A DNA stretch of 64,000 nt. It comes from Asparagopsis taxiformis. Taxonomy: Eukaryota > Rhodophyta > Florideophyceae > Bonnemaisoniales > Bonnemaisoniaceae. The DNA lies in contig JALQPE010000503.1 of the NCBI GenBank assembly GCA_030407315.1, forward strand, positions 1 through 64,000. Reading direction: 5' to 3'. Under the pieces are notes generated by a model. That model had not been told where the DNA came from, searched no databases, and saw only the letters and a program-made list of their open reading frames with translations. Shown here in pieces: positions 1 through 11,354 of the stretch; within the stretch, counting starts at the first letter, position 1; every line of letters begins with the position of its first letter. A program made the translations under genes and the position numbers.

Positions 1-190
1 GGGATCACGTTGTCTGATGAGATGCTCAAGAAACGTCTCACACACCACTACTGCTCTGGAAATGTGGCAGGAGATCTGGAACGTGCACCAAAGGCACACT
101 CTCCAAACAAATAGCTGCAAGGCGTGATTTCTATACTGCCACTATGAAAACCGGTGAACAGATGCTTGTCCCATTAATCGTGTTCCGAAG

Positions 191-970
191 ATGCGCCTCG
201 GTCCTCAGCTCTATGGGCGTGATCATCGACGACAAGAAATGGCTATGGCTGTCCTCAATGGCCTTCCTTCTTCCTCCAGACACTCATTACTGCTCTTGAT
301 GCTAAGTGATGAGGGACCCTACATTCACCTCGACAAAGTCCGAAGCCTCCTTCTTCAGGACGAACGTAGAGCTTCTATTTTGAAACCTGGAAGCTCTTCT
401 TCTGACTCAGCTGCATTATTATCCAGGTCTGAAAAACAACCGGCAGTAACCGAAAGAAATGCACTATTGCGGTCGTACCAACCACACTGAACCGTATTGT
501 TGGCAAAAGTATGGCCGTCCATCCGCGCTCTCGGCCTGCACGGTCTAAACCTTCTGCCATGGTACTCTCACCGATTCAGAAGGCAATCCTCCATCAAACT
601 CTGTTTCAGCGTCTACTTTCCATAATGATGAAGAGAAAGAGTATGTTTGCCTCATGTCAACTACTCCTGGATCTCTTCATACATCAACTTGGTACATAGA
701 CTCTGCTGCCACCTCCACATGACCTTCGATCGCTCCATGTTTGTTTCCTATAAGGAAATAACACCGTACTCCGTAACTCTGGGAGATAAGTCTACCTCAA
801 TGGCAGTCGGCCGTGGTGATGTTCGTTTAATGATCTCTCTATATGGGGAAATAAAACAGTGCATACTTCGTGACGTCCTCCACGTTCCCTCTTTTGTATT
901 TCTCTCATCTCCGTCAGCACCCTCACTACTCGAGGCATATCGGTGCAGTTCAATAACAATACAGTCATCC
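191..970 (+). pseudogene. Copia-A gag and protease remnant
   Basis: Residues reading VLNGLPSS and LDKVRSLLLQDE (about 240-370) match the Copia gag (UBN2-type) core. At about 445-510 a frame reading HYCGRTNHTEPYCW looks like a damaged CCHC zinc knuckle. At about 690-715 WYIDSAATS is the Copia aspartic protease motif (DSA in place of DTG). It is followed in another frame by MTFDRSMF and LRDVLHVP. At least three frame changes are needed to connect these pieces, so no functional polyprotein can be made. Confidence 0.75.
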
Positions 971-1081
971 TGACTCAGAACAAACAAACCGATAGCCACT
1001 GGACGGAGAAGCAAGGGATCTATGCCATTGATCTCTTCTCGTCAGAGGCCCCAAAAGATCATGTGCAGCAAACAGCCTGTG

Positions 1082-1746
1082 TGGCCTCGCTACAGCTCTG
1101 GCACGAGCGGCTCGGGCATGTCAACAAATCCGGTATCTCACGCAGGAGCAGCTATCTGCCGTGAAGGGCCTTCGAATCAAATCTCAGAAATCAGATGCAG
1201 GTGCCCCATGTGAAGGATGCATAACCGGCAAAATGCCGAGCAGCTATTCCAAAGCTCTCCGAAACGAGAGCATCTGAGCTACTCCAGTTGGTTCACACAG
1301 ATCTGGCAGGGCCGATGGAAGTACTCTCGAAAGGGGGAGCTCGATACTTTGTGACATTATCGATGACAAGTCCCGATGGCTAACGGTATACCCGCTCCAC
1401 CGTAAGTCGATTGCTTCGACTCCTTCCAGAGATTCTGCGCATTGCTGAAACGCAAACTGGTTGTAAACTCCGCCAACTACGCTCGGATGGAGGGGGAGAG
1501 TTCTTCTCAAACGACTTTACCTCCTTCTAGACAGCAAAGGAATCAAACGGCAGACCACCTGTGAATACACTCCGCAACAGAATGGTTGGCAGAGGAATGA
1601 ACAGAAACCCTCAAAGATCAAATTGTGCCATGCTCCATCACAGCCAACACCCCATTCGAGTTCTGGGCAGAAGCACTCTCCTGTGCTGCCTACAAATTCG
1701 TAACGTGCACCAGCCGCTCCCTGCCAACAGAAAATACTTCGTATGA
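1082..1746 (+). pseudogene. Copia-A GAG-pre-integrase and integrase remnant
   Basis: LQLWHERLGHVN (from about 1089) is the GAG-pre-integrase signature. The integrase core follows as QLVHTDLAGPMEV (first catalytic Asp, about 1285), IIDDKSRWLTVYPLH in a shifted frame (about 1355), and LRSDGGGEFFS (second catalytic Asp, about 1480). Several frameshifts separate these blocks. It is an inactive copy. The missing continuation lies beyond the Gypsy-1 insertion. Confidence 0.75.
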
Positions 1747-1897
1747 GAGTTGTAGGTAGGAAACCGAGTATTGCTATATGCGACCGTTCGGAAGAGATGC
1801 TGGTACAAAACGCCTGATAAACTTCTTCAGACCCTGATTGCGGGCAAAGGAAGCAATTATGCTTGGATACGCAAGCTCCCAGAAACTAAAACTATGG

Positions 1898-2687
1898 TGT
1901 GGTGCAATTTATGCCGCTAACGCGAACGCGGGTTGAGCGATATCGACGAGTTGAGTCCGCGTGCATCCGCGCTGAGTTAGTTAGTAAGCGAGCGTACGCG
2001 TGGCGAACCGATTACCTTTCACGGTGCACCTGCGCGAACGCGTGCGATTGCGAACCCGGCGCCACGTGTAGCGATTTCGACGAATTTCCCTTTATTTCCC
2101 CTTTTTGGGTTTTTTATGACGAAAGTCTTTTTCCCAAATATTTCCCTTTTCGCGTGCGAGCGAGCGGCCGCCGGCCGGCCACGGTAGGACAGCCTGTCCT
2201 TTAGTAGTTAGCTATTAATGGTCGTTCAGCTTCGCACCTTACCAATAAACAGCCAGCATCTTCGCAGCTACGAGTTAAGCGTTTAGCGAATCGCGAGGAC
2301 CGATTGCGTTGAAACGTTGCGTGCGGGTTGCTCACGATCGCCGACGTTCGCGTGCGCGCTGCGCATAAACCGATCGTCGAACCGCGTCGCACCGCGATAG
2401 CGCGCGTTGCGTCGCACGCCACTAGGCCAGGGATTTACGACCCCTGTGTGGATCGCGTTGTGCTCGAGTTTACTCGGTGATCTCCCCCTGAGATCACGGC
2501 TTGCGCCGGCCCGCGAATCCCGTGTTGCGATCGTTCCCTACGCGTTCCGCCGTTGTACCACCCGTTCGCCAGCGCGACCGAGCGACGCGCGAACGCAAGT
2601 TCAACCAGCGCGTTACGGTTCACCTCGCCCTGACACGGCTGCAATTCTAGAACTCCCTTAGCGATCGCCACCCCGGCTGGTCCTACA
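1898..2687 (+). repeat. Gypsy-1 5' LTR
   Basis: Nearly identical to 14360-15148, to the minus-strand copy at 37296-38076 and, more distantly, to the solo LTR at 56829-57635. Termini are TG and CA. Visible differences from the 3' LTR are a few substitutions and three single-base indels, for example in a T run after TATTTCCCC and near GTTCCCTACGCG. Confidence 0.95.
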
Positions 2688-2689
2688 AC

Positions 2690-2705
2690 TGGTCTCTCGA
2701 CCTAG
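2690..2705 (+). other. Gypsy-1 primer-binding site
   Basis: TGGTCTCTCGACCTAG begins two bases after the 5' LTR. The leading TGG pairs with a tRNA 3' CCA end. The same string (reverse complement) sits at the same place in Gypsy-2 at 37278-37293. The matching tRNA was not identified. Confidence 0.7.
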
Positions 2706-3263
2706 AATTGCGCGAACCGACGTGCGAACTCAGCGAAGCACAGAAACTCCGCTTGGGGAAAACACGGGACGCCAAACCTATCGCTTACTCTAATTCTTCT
2801 TTTATCCGTTCGTCGTGCGCGACAGCGAGGGCGATTGACGCGTGCGCGCGTATCGCTATCCCGGAAGCGGTGCTATAGCCTCTCTGGTTTGTATAACTAC
2901 CCTACCTCTACTACGACGATTCGCAGCGCGGAACGACGCGATCGAAGACGCAGCGCATGCGCGCGCTAGTTCGCAACCCTAACGCGGGTTCGGCGGTGCC
3001 GAAAATATTGGGTTCGCGGACGATCGAGACCCGTCTTCACGCGTTCCGAGCGAGGAAGAAGCCCTCCTGCGAGCGAACTCGTCCCCCTCACCCTTACTAC
3101 GCGCGCCCGATACGCAGACAATTTTCGGGAAGCGCTTCCCTTTTTACTTGCCAATTTTTCGACGCGCCGACGCGAGATTTTGACGCGCGCCGAATTCCCC
3201 TTTCTCCTTCCCCATCATCCCTTTTTCCCTTTCCCTAGGCGACGATCGAACGCAACCGCGCCG

Positions 3264-5234
3264 ATGGATCCATCCGCGCCCGAGCGATCGAACGCGCCGA
3301 CCGAACCGCCGCCAGTCGCGTCGCAAACGCACGCAGTCGACGCGCTGGTCGCTTCACATATCCCTGACCCTACCGCTTCTCCGTGGCCGCCGTTACCGAC
3401 GCAAGCGCTCGCGAGCATCGACGACGACGCGCAAACGTCCGACGATGGCGCCGCAACGAAGCGCGAGGCCGAGTTCCGCGTTTCCGACGTGCACGCTACG
3501 CCGTCCGCAACGCTTCCGAGCTTGGTTCGACAAGTAGTGGACGACCCTACGTTCCAATGCATGCTCCAGGCTGAAGTACGAGCTGCAGTGGACCGCGCTA
3601 TCAAGGGCCAATCACGTGGACTAACCGCTCAGATGAGGGCGCAAGTCCACAACCTAATCGTCACTACGATGGACTCCCGCGAGGAGCAAAATATTGAACG
3701 CGCGAACGTCGCTGCGCGCGAAAACCGAACGCGAACCGCAGCGCGCGCGACCCCTACGAACTACGCGCGCGACGCGGACCCCGAAGGATGGCTGGAACTG
3801 GCGCGCCAGGACCTGTCATTCGACGACCACCCGCGTTCGGATAGCGACATTGGACCCGCACATCCCGGGCTGGTAGAGATCCAGCCGTTGAACGAGCTGT
3901 TCACGCGCGCGCTTTCGTATCGCACGTACCGCTTGCGTAATACGGACCGCGCGTTTAACCGAGCAATTGCGAGCGAATTGGCTAACACCGCGAAAATGGT
4001 GCGCCATTCGATGCAAGGAGAGAATTTCACGGGCGCTGACGGAATCGCCGTGCTATCGTTTCTGAAGTACTTCAAGAGCGCATGCGACGACACCGGCGTA
4101 TCCGAAGGCGCAGCGTTGCCGATTCTCAAGTATTTCCTCGCCGACGAGGCGCGCGACACGTTCCAAACGTACGTGGGACGAACGTTCCGAGGAGCGCGCG
4201 CGGGCGTCGATTCGATTACGTGCTACGCGGAAGCCGTTCAGTGGCTCCTGCTAACCTATGCGCGCGAAGGCGACGTCGCGCAAGCGTATCGTGACGTGGC
4301 GCAACAAACGCAAGACCCGAAGGAAACCGAAACGCAATTCGCTACGAGACTACGACGCCGCGCGCTGCGCTGCGGCGATGCGTTTAGCGAGCGAACGCTT
4401 GTTTCTATTTTCGTCGATGGTCTACGACCCTATGCGCAACACCTCGTACGGGACGCGCTGTCTCGCGACCCGCGTCGATACACCTTTCGAGAGCTAGTCT
4501 CTATGGCGCAGAGCCACGGGGACACGCACCGAGCGATGACGCCGACGACGAGCGCGCGACCGCTATTACGGCGAACGCCTGCGCTCTACGTGGAAGAGGA
4601 GGAGACACCAACGATGCAAGCACTGACCGTGGGGCATACCCCGCCATCAGGCTTCTCATCGCCAAACGTCTCAACCTCCGCCGCGACGCCGCACGCTCCG
4701 CGCGAACGGAAGTTCTCGACCCCGAGCCCCATGCGAAGTCCAACCTCGCTGGGCACCCCTTCGTCGAATTATCGCACGCCACGCTCTCGCGACGCATCGC
4801 CCGCCGACCGCTCGCGACGCTTTGCGCATAACGACGACCGAGAACGCGAACGCGCGGGACCGTACACGGCGCACATACCGCGCGCAACTTACCCACCGCC
4901 TATCGTGAGACAGACGGCACCGGCCGACACGTCTCGCACAGCGGCGTTCCGCTGTCTGATATGCCGGAAGTTTGGACACCCCATGGTAAGCTGCCCGCTG
5001 CTCTCATCCGAGCAACAGGCCGCGATTCGCGAGATGCATAGTCACGCGCGCCTAACGCCCGAAGAACTGAACCTGCAGCGTAACGTTCAGGTTTTCGAAG
5101 TTTCCGCGGACGATGACGCACGCGAGCGCGAAAGCGAACGCACGCGCGAAGACGACGCGCGCGACGGCGAGCAGCTCACGCCCCACTCGGTTCGCTTCGC
5201 AGAAGACCCGGGAAACGCCTACGAGGAGTCGTAG
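3264..5234 (+). CDS. gag: Gypsy-1 gag polyprotein
   Basis: Capsid/nucleocapsid protein that packages the element RNA. I chose the ATG at 3264 (MDPSAPERSNAP, 656 residues); the open frame upstream begins only with TTG. The Gypsy-2 relative has the same ATG context. A Pro/Ala-rich N-terminal third is followed by a retrotransposon gag core (about residues 250-420, including RDTFQTYVG and TQFATRLRRRALRCGD), then a Ser/Pro/Arg-rich linker. A classic CCHC zinc knuckle follows at about residue 564 (CLICRKFGHPMVSC, spacing CX2CX4HX4C). The tail is acidic and charged. It ends 44 bases before pol in a different frame, so pol is not a simple read-through; expression would need frameshifting, reinitiation or separate processing. 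Confidence 0.9.
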   Translation: MDPSAPERSNAPTEPPPVASQTHAVDALVASHIPDPTASPWPPLPTQALASIDDDAQTSDDGAATKREAEFRVSDVHATPSATLPSLVRQVVDDPTFQCMLQAEVRAAVDRAIKGQSRGLTAQMRAQVHNLIVTTMDSREEQNIERANVAARENRTRTAARATPTNYARDADPEGWLELARQDLSFDDHPRSDSDIGPAHPGLVEIQPLNELFTRALSYRTYRLRNTDRAFNRAIASELANTAKMVRHSMQGENFTGADGIAVLSFLKYFKSACDDTGVSEGAALPILKYFLADEARDTFQTYVGRTFRGARAGVDSITCYAEAVQWLLLTYAREGDVAQAYRDVAQQTQDPKETETQFATRLRRRALRCGDAFSERTLVSIFVDGLRPYAQHLVRDALSRDPRRYTFRELVSMAQSHGDTHRAMTPTTSARPLLRRTPALYVEEEETPTMQALTVGHTPPSGFSSPNVSTSAATPHAPRERKFSTPSPMRSPTSLGTPSSNYRTPRSRDASPADRSRRFAHNDDRERERAGPYTAHIPRATYPPPIVRQTAPADTSRTAAFRCLICRKFGHPMVSCPLLSSEQQAAIREMHSHARLTPEELNLQRNVQVFEVSADDDARERESERTREDDARDGEQLTPHSVRFAEDPGNAYEES

Positions 5235-5278
5235 CGGGTGGGCCGACTCCTCTCCATCCAACGGATACGCGACGCGCG

Positions 5279-8200
5279 ATGACGCAACCGCCGCGCGAAA
5301 AACCGCCTCCGTTACCACCCGAAACAGTGGTCCTGTTTCAGACCCCTACCGCGAACTACAAACTCGAGATACGCGTCGGATATAATCTACGCACGGCCAC
5401 CGCGGTGACCGCTGTGCTTGATACCGGCGCGGGCCCGAGCCTCATTCGCGAGAACGTATTAGGCGCTGATTGGAAGCGCCACGCTACGCCGCCAACGCTG
5501 CGCTGCGCGATTATCGACGCGAATGGACGACGCCTCGCGCCGAACGCGTCGTTGCGACTTAGCGTTCTCCTAGGTGCCCGCGCGCACCTTCAAACTTTCC
5601 TGGTGATGCCGCGCTTATCCGTCCCTTGCATTCTGGGAGCAGACTTCATCGACCGCGTGGCTCGGATGATCTATACTGGGCCGCAGCGCGCGTTGCGAAC
5701 CCGCTATGGGGACCACGTTCCGATGCTCCCACGCACGCCGACGAAACCGCGCCGCGCACCGACCCCCAAGACTACCCGACCAACAGAATTCGCACCAATC
5801 CGCGTTGCGCGCCGCACGTCGATTCCGCCGCACGCGACGCAGGCTATCGAAGTCACCACGGGCGCTGACGGACGCTGCATCATGATACCCGCGACCGACC
5901 TCTACGGACAGAAGTTGTTGCGTCTAGCCAATGGTGAAACGCAGGTTAAAAGGAACGTGCCCTTCAGTGTGCATGTGCACAACGCCGGCACCCGCCTACA
6001 GGTATTGCCCAAAGGCATGAAGGTGGGCGCCGCAGTGCCCAACCCCGTAGGTTGCCTACAAGTTGCACAAGAGGCGCCGACACCACAAGACCGACCGCCC
6101 GACGATGCGACGCCATGCAACGCGACGAACCCGCCGGACCTGCGCGAAGCCGACGGAATTGCGAACGCGACGCCGCATTGGGAAGACCTCTTACGCGCGA
6201 CACTACGCGATGAGCGAGTAGACGACGACCTACACGCGCGAATTATCGAGATGCTGCGAAAGCACGAGCGCATGTGGAATGGCACGCTCGGAGCCATCCA
6301 CGCGACAGAGCACCGCATCGAACTGGTTCCGGGGGCGACCCCCGTCAACCAACCGCCGTACCGCGCCGGACACGCGTCGCGCGAAATTATCCGTACGCAA
6401 GTGGATAAGATGCTCCGCGCTGGAGTGATCGAACCTGCTACATCGGAATGGGCGAGCCCGGTTGTAGTCGTGCCTAAGAAGGACGGGACTTCCCGCTTCT
6501 GCATCGACTACCGCCGCTTAAACGCCGCTACCGTGAAGGACGCGTATCCGATTCCGCGCATGGACGATTGCGTCGATTCGCTTGGTAACGCGACGGTTTT
6601 CACTACGCTAGACTGCAACTCGGGATACTGGCAAATCCCGGTAGCGCACGCCGACCGCGATAAGACTACGTTTACGTCGCATGTTGGTACGTATCGCTTC
6701 CGCCGCATGCCCTTCGGACTGTCGAACGCGCCCGCGACGTTTCAGCGCGCGCTCGATATCTTGCTCGCGAACGTGAAATGGCAGCACTGCCTTGTCTACC
6801 TGGATGACGTAATCATCTTCTCCGCCGACGTAAACGCGCACGTGCATCACGTCGACGAGATACTGGGGATCCTCGGACGCGCTGGCGTTTCGCTTAAATT
6901 CGCGAAGACCGAGTTCTTCAAGCGCTCGGTAGACTATCTGGGACATACTATTTCGCCTGGAAAGCTATCCGTGCCGACGACGAAATGCGACGCGCTGCGC
7001 GATGCGACGTATCCGACGACGAAAACGCAGCTGCGCAGCTTTCTGGGAACTTGCAACGTATACCGCCGATTCGTCGAAAAATTCGCGTTCGTCGCAGCGC
7101 CGCTTACGCAGTTGTTAAAGAAGGACCAAGGAGACAGCTTACCCGCGCCGACGCCGGAGCAAACGCGCGCGTTCGAATCACTGCGACGAGCGATGCTATC
7201 TCCACCTATTCTTCGCCTACCACGCGAGGGACACCCATACGTGCTCGATACCGACGCGTCGCAAGGACAAATCGGATGCGCGTTACTACAGTTAGACGCT
7301 GACGGAGACACATTGCATCCAGTCGGATACTGGTCGCGCACGCTTAACGACGCGGAGCGAAATTATTCGACGACGGAACGCGAATGCCTCGCAGTGGTAT
7401 GGGAAGTGCTACTACTACGCGCGTATCTAGAAGGACGGAAGTTCACGGTTCGCACGGACCACAATTCGCTGCGCTGGATCCTAAATATGACCTCCGCGGA
7501 AGGACGACTCGCGCGCTGGCGATTGCGACTCGCCGAGTTCGAGTTCGACGTCGAATATAAAAAGGGTAAACGCCATGTTATCGCTGACGCGCTCTCGCGA
7601 ATGGCCACGCGAAGCGGCGACGAGACGGAAATACCGGACGAGATACCCTGCTTCGACGCCGCGAACATCGTCGAACCGCACGCAGACGCTTATGCGCGAG
7701 CCGATACCGCGCTACTATGCGACTACGCAGAATACTACCCGAGTCTGGACTGCCTACTGGCAACTCGGTCGTGCATCGAACCGCCCGTGTCCACTGACGA
7801 GTGGATACGAGAGCAGGCTACGGACGAGTTCTGCCAAAACGCGAAGCGCGATGTCGAAACCGCGCCGCAGTCGCGCTTTCACCTGTCCCCCGATGGGATA
7901 CTTATGAGGACCGCGCCGCTCGACGGCGCCACGCAGATAGTCGTGCCCGAAGCGATTAAGGGGCGCATTTTGCGAGCTAACCATTACGCGGTAACCGCAG
8001 GACATCCGGGCGCGCGTCGCATGTATGACGCGATTCGACGCGCGTACTACTGGCCGATGATGAGCGTGGACGTCTACACTACAGTGAGACAGTGCGACGC
8101 GTGCGCACGTAACCGCGTTACGCAATATCGCCACACGAACGCCTTGAAGCTATTCCCCGCGACGCGCCCGCTCGAAGACGTCGCTATTGATATCCTTGGG

Positions 8201-9508
8201 CCGCTGCCCGAGACTCCGCGCCAACGTCGCTTCGTACTTGTAATCGCCGACCGCTATAGCAAACTCTGCCGACTCATCGCGCTCGGGCGCGTATCCGCGC
8301 TCGCCGTTGCGAAGGCATTTTGCCGCGATTGGGTGTTCGTCTATGGACCGCCGCGCACGCTACTTTCGGACAATGGACCGCAATTCCGCTCGAAGCTGTT
8401 TCAGGAGACTTGCGCTCTGATGGGTACGCGAAACATATTCACAACAACGTACCATCCGCAGTCGAACGGACAAGTCGAGCGCATGAACCGCACCATCGTC
8501 GCGACGCTGCGCCATTATGTAGACGAAGAGCGCAGAGATTGGGACGAGCATTTAGACGCGCTAGCGTACGCGTACAACCGCGCGATACACCGCTCGACGA
8601 ATACGTCACCGTTCGAACTTACGCTCACGCGCTACCCCGTATCGTTGGGAACGGAACAAGTGGACACGATCCGCAGCACGCCGTTCCTCCGTATGGAATT
8701 TCTAGCGCGATTATCGGACGCCTATGCGCGCGCAGCAAACGCGTTGAAGAAGACGCAAGCGCGGTATAAACGGGATTTCGACCGTGGCGTACGCGTAGTG
8801 AACAAGGAAATCAAGGTGGGTGACCAAGTCTACTTGGATACCCGTGCGGGAGCGACGACTCGAGCGCAGCGAGACGAAGGAGCGCGTGCGTCGAAATTGG
8901 ACTACCCCGTCTCTGGCCCTTTCCCTGTAATAGGCTGTCGCGGCCATACTTACGAGATCGTAATAGATGGCGTGCCCGAGCTCGTTAGTTCCGACCGCAT
9001 CCGCGTCGCACCGCGTATTGCAACGCCCGCGCCTTCCCCGCTAGACGACGAGGAAGATGCTACCGCAACGGAAGCCGCTAACGACGCGGCGCAACGCAGC
9101 GAACGCGACTTCGAAGCTTCGCGCAAAGTTAGCCCAGAGTCTGGGTACGGAACGCGCGAATTTATGATTGACAATCTCGTGGCCGAAGGCATTGACGATG
9201 CGGGGGAAGCCGTTTTCCGAGTGCGCTGGAAAGGATATTCGCCGCGCGATGATACCTGGGAACCCGTGGGCTCGTTACCCGCACCCATTGTAGCACGTTT
9301 CCGCAAGGGCCTAAAGCGAACCGCTTCGAGCGCCGCCGGACGCGACACCGAGCCCGACCGCGCTACGTCACGCGACCGCCGGGGACCCCCGCCGAAGATG
9401 CGCACGCCGAAAGCGACAAGCGTCACCAAACCGCGCCGGACGCCACCCAGTCGCTCCAGTCTGCGGCTAGCGGACAAGAGGACGCGCCATCGCCCGTCAC
9501 GCAACTAA
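5279..9508 (+). CDS. pol: Gypsy-1 pol: protease, RT, RNase H, integrase, chromodomain
   Basis: Single open frame of 1409 residues. Domains in order: retropepsin with DTGAGPSLI (about residue 48); reverse transcriptase with FCIDYRRLN (about 407), FGLSNAPATFQ and catalytic YLDD (507-510); RNase H with DTDASQG (about 657); HHCC integrase finger (GHPGARRMYDA through QCDACA, about 905-940); integrase core with D in AIDILGPLP (about 970), D in LLSDNGPQF (about 1031) and E in QVERMNRT (about 1067); a C-terminal chromodomain (about 1295-1345, FRVRWKGYSPRDDTWEP) and a basic tail. The chromodomain places it with chromoviruses and suggests targeting to chromatin marked by histone methylation. All visible catalytic residues are present, so it may be active. 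Confidence 0.95.
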   Translation: MTQPPREKPPPLPPETVVLFQTPTANYKLEIRVGYNLRTATAVTAVLDTGAGPSLIRENVLGADWKRHATPPTLRCAIIDANGRRLAPNASLRLSVLLGARAHLQTFLVMPRLSVPCILGADFIDRVARMIYTGPQRALRTRYGDHVPMLPRTPTKPRRAPTPKTTRPTEFAPIRVARRTSIPPHATQAIEVTTGADGRCIMIPATDLYGQKLLRLANGETQVKRNVPFSVHVHNAGTRLQVLPKGMKVGAAVPNPVGCLQVAQEAPTPQDRPPDDATPCNATNPPDLREADGIANATPHWEDLLRATLRDERVDDDLHARIIEMLRKHERMWNGTLGAIHATEHRIELVPGATPVNQPPYRAGHASREIIRTQVDKMLRAGVIEPATSEWASPVVVVPKKDGTSRFCIDYRRLNAATVKDAYPIPRMDDCVDSLGNATVFTTLDCNSGYWQIPVAHADRDKTTFTSHVGTYRFRRMPFGLSNAPATFQRALDILLANVKWQHCLVYLDDVIIFSADVNAHVHHVDEILGILGRAGVSLKFAKTEFFKRSVDYLGHTISPGKLSVPTTKCDALRDATYPTTKTQLRSFLGTCNVYRRFVEKFAFVAAPLTQLLKKDQGDSLPAPTPEQTRAFESLRRAMLSPPILRLPREGHPYVLDTDASQGQIGCALLQLDADGDTLHPVGYWSRTLNDAERNYSTTERECLAVVWEVLLLRAYLEGRKFTVRTDHNSLRWILNMTSAEGRLARWRLRLAEFEFDVEYKKGKRHVIADALSRMATRSGDETEIPDEIPCFDAANIVEPHADAYARADTALLCDYAEYYPSLDCLLATRSCIEPPVSTDEWIREQATDEFCQNAKRDVETAPQSRFHLSPDGILMRTAPLDGATQIVVPEAIKGRILRANHYAVTAGHPGARRMYDAIRRAYYWPMMSVDVYTTVRQCDACARNRVTQYRHTNALKLFPATRPLEDVAIDILGPLPETPRQRRFVLVIADRYSKLCRLIALGRVSALAVAKAFCRDWVFVYGPPRTLLSDNGPQFRSKLFQETCALMGTRNIFTTTYHPQSNGQVERMNRTIVATLRHYVDEERRDWDEHLDALAYAYNRAIHRSTNTSPFELTLTRYPVSLGTEQVDTIRSTPFLRMEFLARLSDAYARAANALKKTQARYKRDFDRGVRVVNKEIKVGDQVYLDTRAGATTRAQRDEGARASKLDYPVSGPFPVIGCRGHTYEIVIDGVPELVSSDRIRVAPRIATPAPSPLDDEEDATATEAANDAAQRSERDFEASRKVSPESGYGTREFMIDNLVAEGIDDAGEAVFRVRWKGYSPRDDTWEPVGSLPAPIVARFRKGLKRTASSAAGRDTEPDRATSRDRRGPPPKMRTPKATSVTKPRRTPPSRSSLRLADKRTRHRPSRN

Positions 9509-11354
9509 CGTGCAGAACCGCCGAGCCAAGAGCGGCATACGAATCAAGGAGGACGCCCGCAGATCTCATGAAGAAAACGGGCCAGGACCATGAGACTCGC
9601 TCCGTCGCGTATGCGAAAAAGCGCGCCGACATATCATCCTTGCCGTCTATTTCGTGTGCCCGCAGCGCTCAGTAGTCTCGAACCGGTTTAGTAGATAACG
9701 CGACACCGCACGAAAACGTCAGTCGCGACGTCAGACGAAGTTTCACCGCGCCCTGCGCAATTGACTTCTTATCGCTGAATGACTTGGAACGGTCACCGCA
9801 CGCGATGGAGCGACGCCGCTCGCGAGCCGCTTACGCACCCGTCCGACAGGCCGCACATGATTCGTCGCTTGCGCGCCGCGTTACTACTCGCGTCAGCTAT
9901 CCGCACGGAGGCAATCCACACTGGGATAAGCTAACTGGGAGTTGAACGCTTGCGCGAGCCTGCAAGCGAACGTGTTGTACTGCGAGCTAACACGCGTCGC
10001 GCAGAACGCCGTCGATGCGTGGGAATCGAACCCACTCGCTTACGCCCTAGCCGCCGCCCGCTGACCACCTGCGCGAGATTCGGAAACCGCTGCGCAAGTC
10101 GCAAGTCGCGCCAAGACCGCCAGGAGACACCACGTATCACTCCTCGCCTGCGCTTCGACCGCTCTCCGTTCGCCACGCAACTACTCGTTGTTCACCCGGC
10201 AGCTACTCTTCGCTCACGCTTTGCAACCCACAATAACCGCCTACCGCCACGCGGAGGTCGCGCTTTTTCACCTACTGAGGGTCTCGCTCACGTGTGACGA
10301 CGCTCAACCTGGAAATTGCGTGCAAGCCCGGCACCAACTAACTCCCTGACTGACTCTAGGAGATGTGCGATGCGCTGGAACCAGCGATGGGTTTCGCGCG
10401 AAAAATAGGAGAGCGGCTCCGAAATTGGGTGCGCAGTCTGGCCCGGCGGAATAGCAATCTGACCGTCCCGAAAAAATTGTCCCACGAGAAAATTGTTGGC
10501 GAAGGGGCACCCGGATTGCGCCGCCGCCACACTGACCCCCACGCCGTGGCAAGCCGTCCCTCGCTGCCGTCATTTGATTGGACGACAACACGCGCGGACT
10601 CCAGCGAGCGTCTCGAACTCAGTGGAAAGACGCAGTCATCTGGACGTACGCCGGTCTCCACCGAGAATATAGTGGCATTCACGCGCGCATCTCCCCCTCA
10701 GCGAGAGCGCGGAGAATGAGGCCTAGTCTACAAAAAGAAAGAGGCGACCCACACGGGAGCCCGCGAACAAGGCCCTTTCACCCCGCTCTAGCCATGGAAC
10801 AGCGGATGCGATAGTGAGACACGGACGTAGGTAGCAAGCGAGGCGACGCGAAAGCGAAAAACGAAGGCGCGTAGCAACGAACCGAAGACGCGACCGCGAG
10901 CGAACGCGCGATGGAATTAACCCGCGGCGGCGAGAACCACGCGCGACGAACCGACGAAGCGAACGCGTTACGACGATCGCGCTTCGACGTACCGGCCGCC
11001 CCAACTCACCCCGTTAACCCCCCCTCTCAAGCCCCACAACACACGCAACCCAACGCATGCTGGAAATATCGGCGCGTGTTGATGGCCGACTTCGTCCGGT
11101 TGTCCCCCGAACGGCGACGCGGACAACGGGCACATGCGGCTTTGAGCCATGACACGCGCGTCCTTACCGAAGGCACACCGACGCTTGCGTGCCTCATGAT
11201 CTGGCACGCCGCGTACCAGCCGGCCCTCAGCGTCACACTACAGCGCGCGTACCAAGTGGAGGAACCAAGAGGCGGGAGAGGCGACACGTAGATACCAACA
11301 AGACGAGTTTATTGCCAAGAGAATGTAATGCGTGCTAACTGAACGGAGCAGGAA
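9509..11354. other. Gypsy-1 spacer between pol and the antisense ORF
   Basis: About 1.85 kb of GC-rich sequence inside Gypsy-1. The open frames are short and show no recognisable domain. A stem-loop resembling a tRNA T-arm (GTGGG-TTCGATT-CCCAC, minus strand, about 10018-10034) was seen, but no complete tRNA. The region could hold promoter or terminator signals for the antisense ORF. Confidence 0.5.

Larger units (their letters stand above)
1..1897 (+). mobile_element. Copia-A retrotransposon, 5' part (interrupted)
   Basis: Left part of a Copia (Pseudoviridae-type) LTR element. It runs in from outside the window and stops where Gypsy-1 is inserted. In order it holds gag, protease, GAG-pre-integrase and integrase similarity, spread over several frames. 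The reading frame leaving the left part at 1897 (residues K-L-W) resumes after Gypsy-1 at 15149 as W-D and then S-R-D-V-V, which is the usual Copia sequence between integrase and reverse transcriptase. The right part is at 15149-17593. The 5' LTR is not in view. Confidence 0.85.

Noticed and set aside
3180..3263. N-terminal extension of Gypsy-1 gag from 3180
   Set aside because: It would start with TTG. The ATG at 3264 is conserved in Gypsy-2 and fits better.
10000..10085. A possible tRNA gene on the minus strand
   Set aside because: There is a good T-arm-like stem-loop (GTGGG-TTCGATT-CCCAC), but no matching acceptor stem, D-arm or anticodon arm at the right distances.
9950..10814. Plus-strand ORFs of 80-120 codons in the Gypsy-1 spacer
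   Set aside because: In GC-rich sequence such frames arise by chance. They overlap each other in several frames and show no domain.
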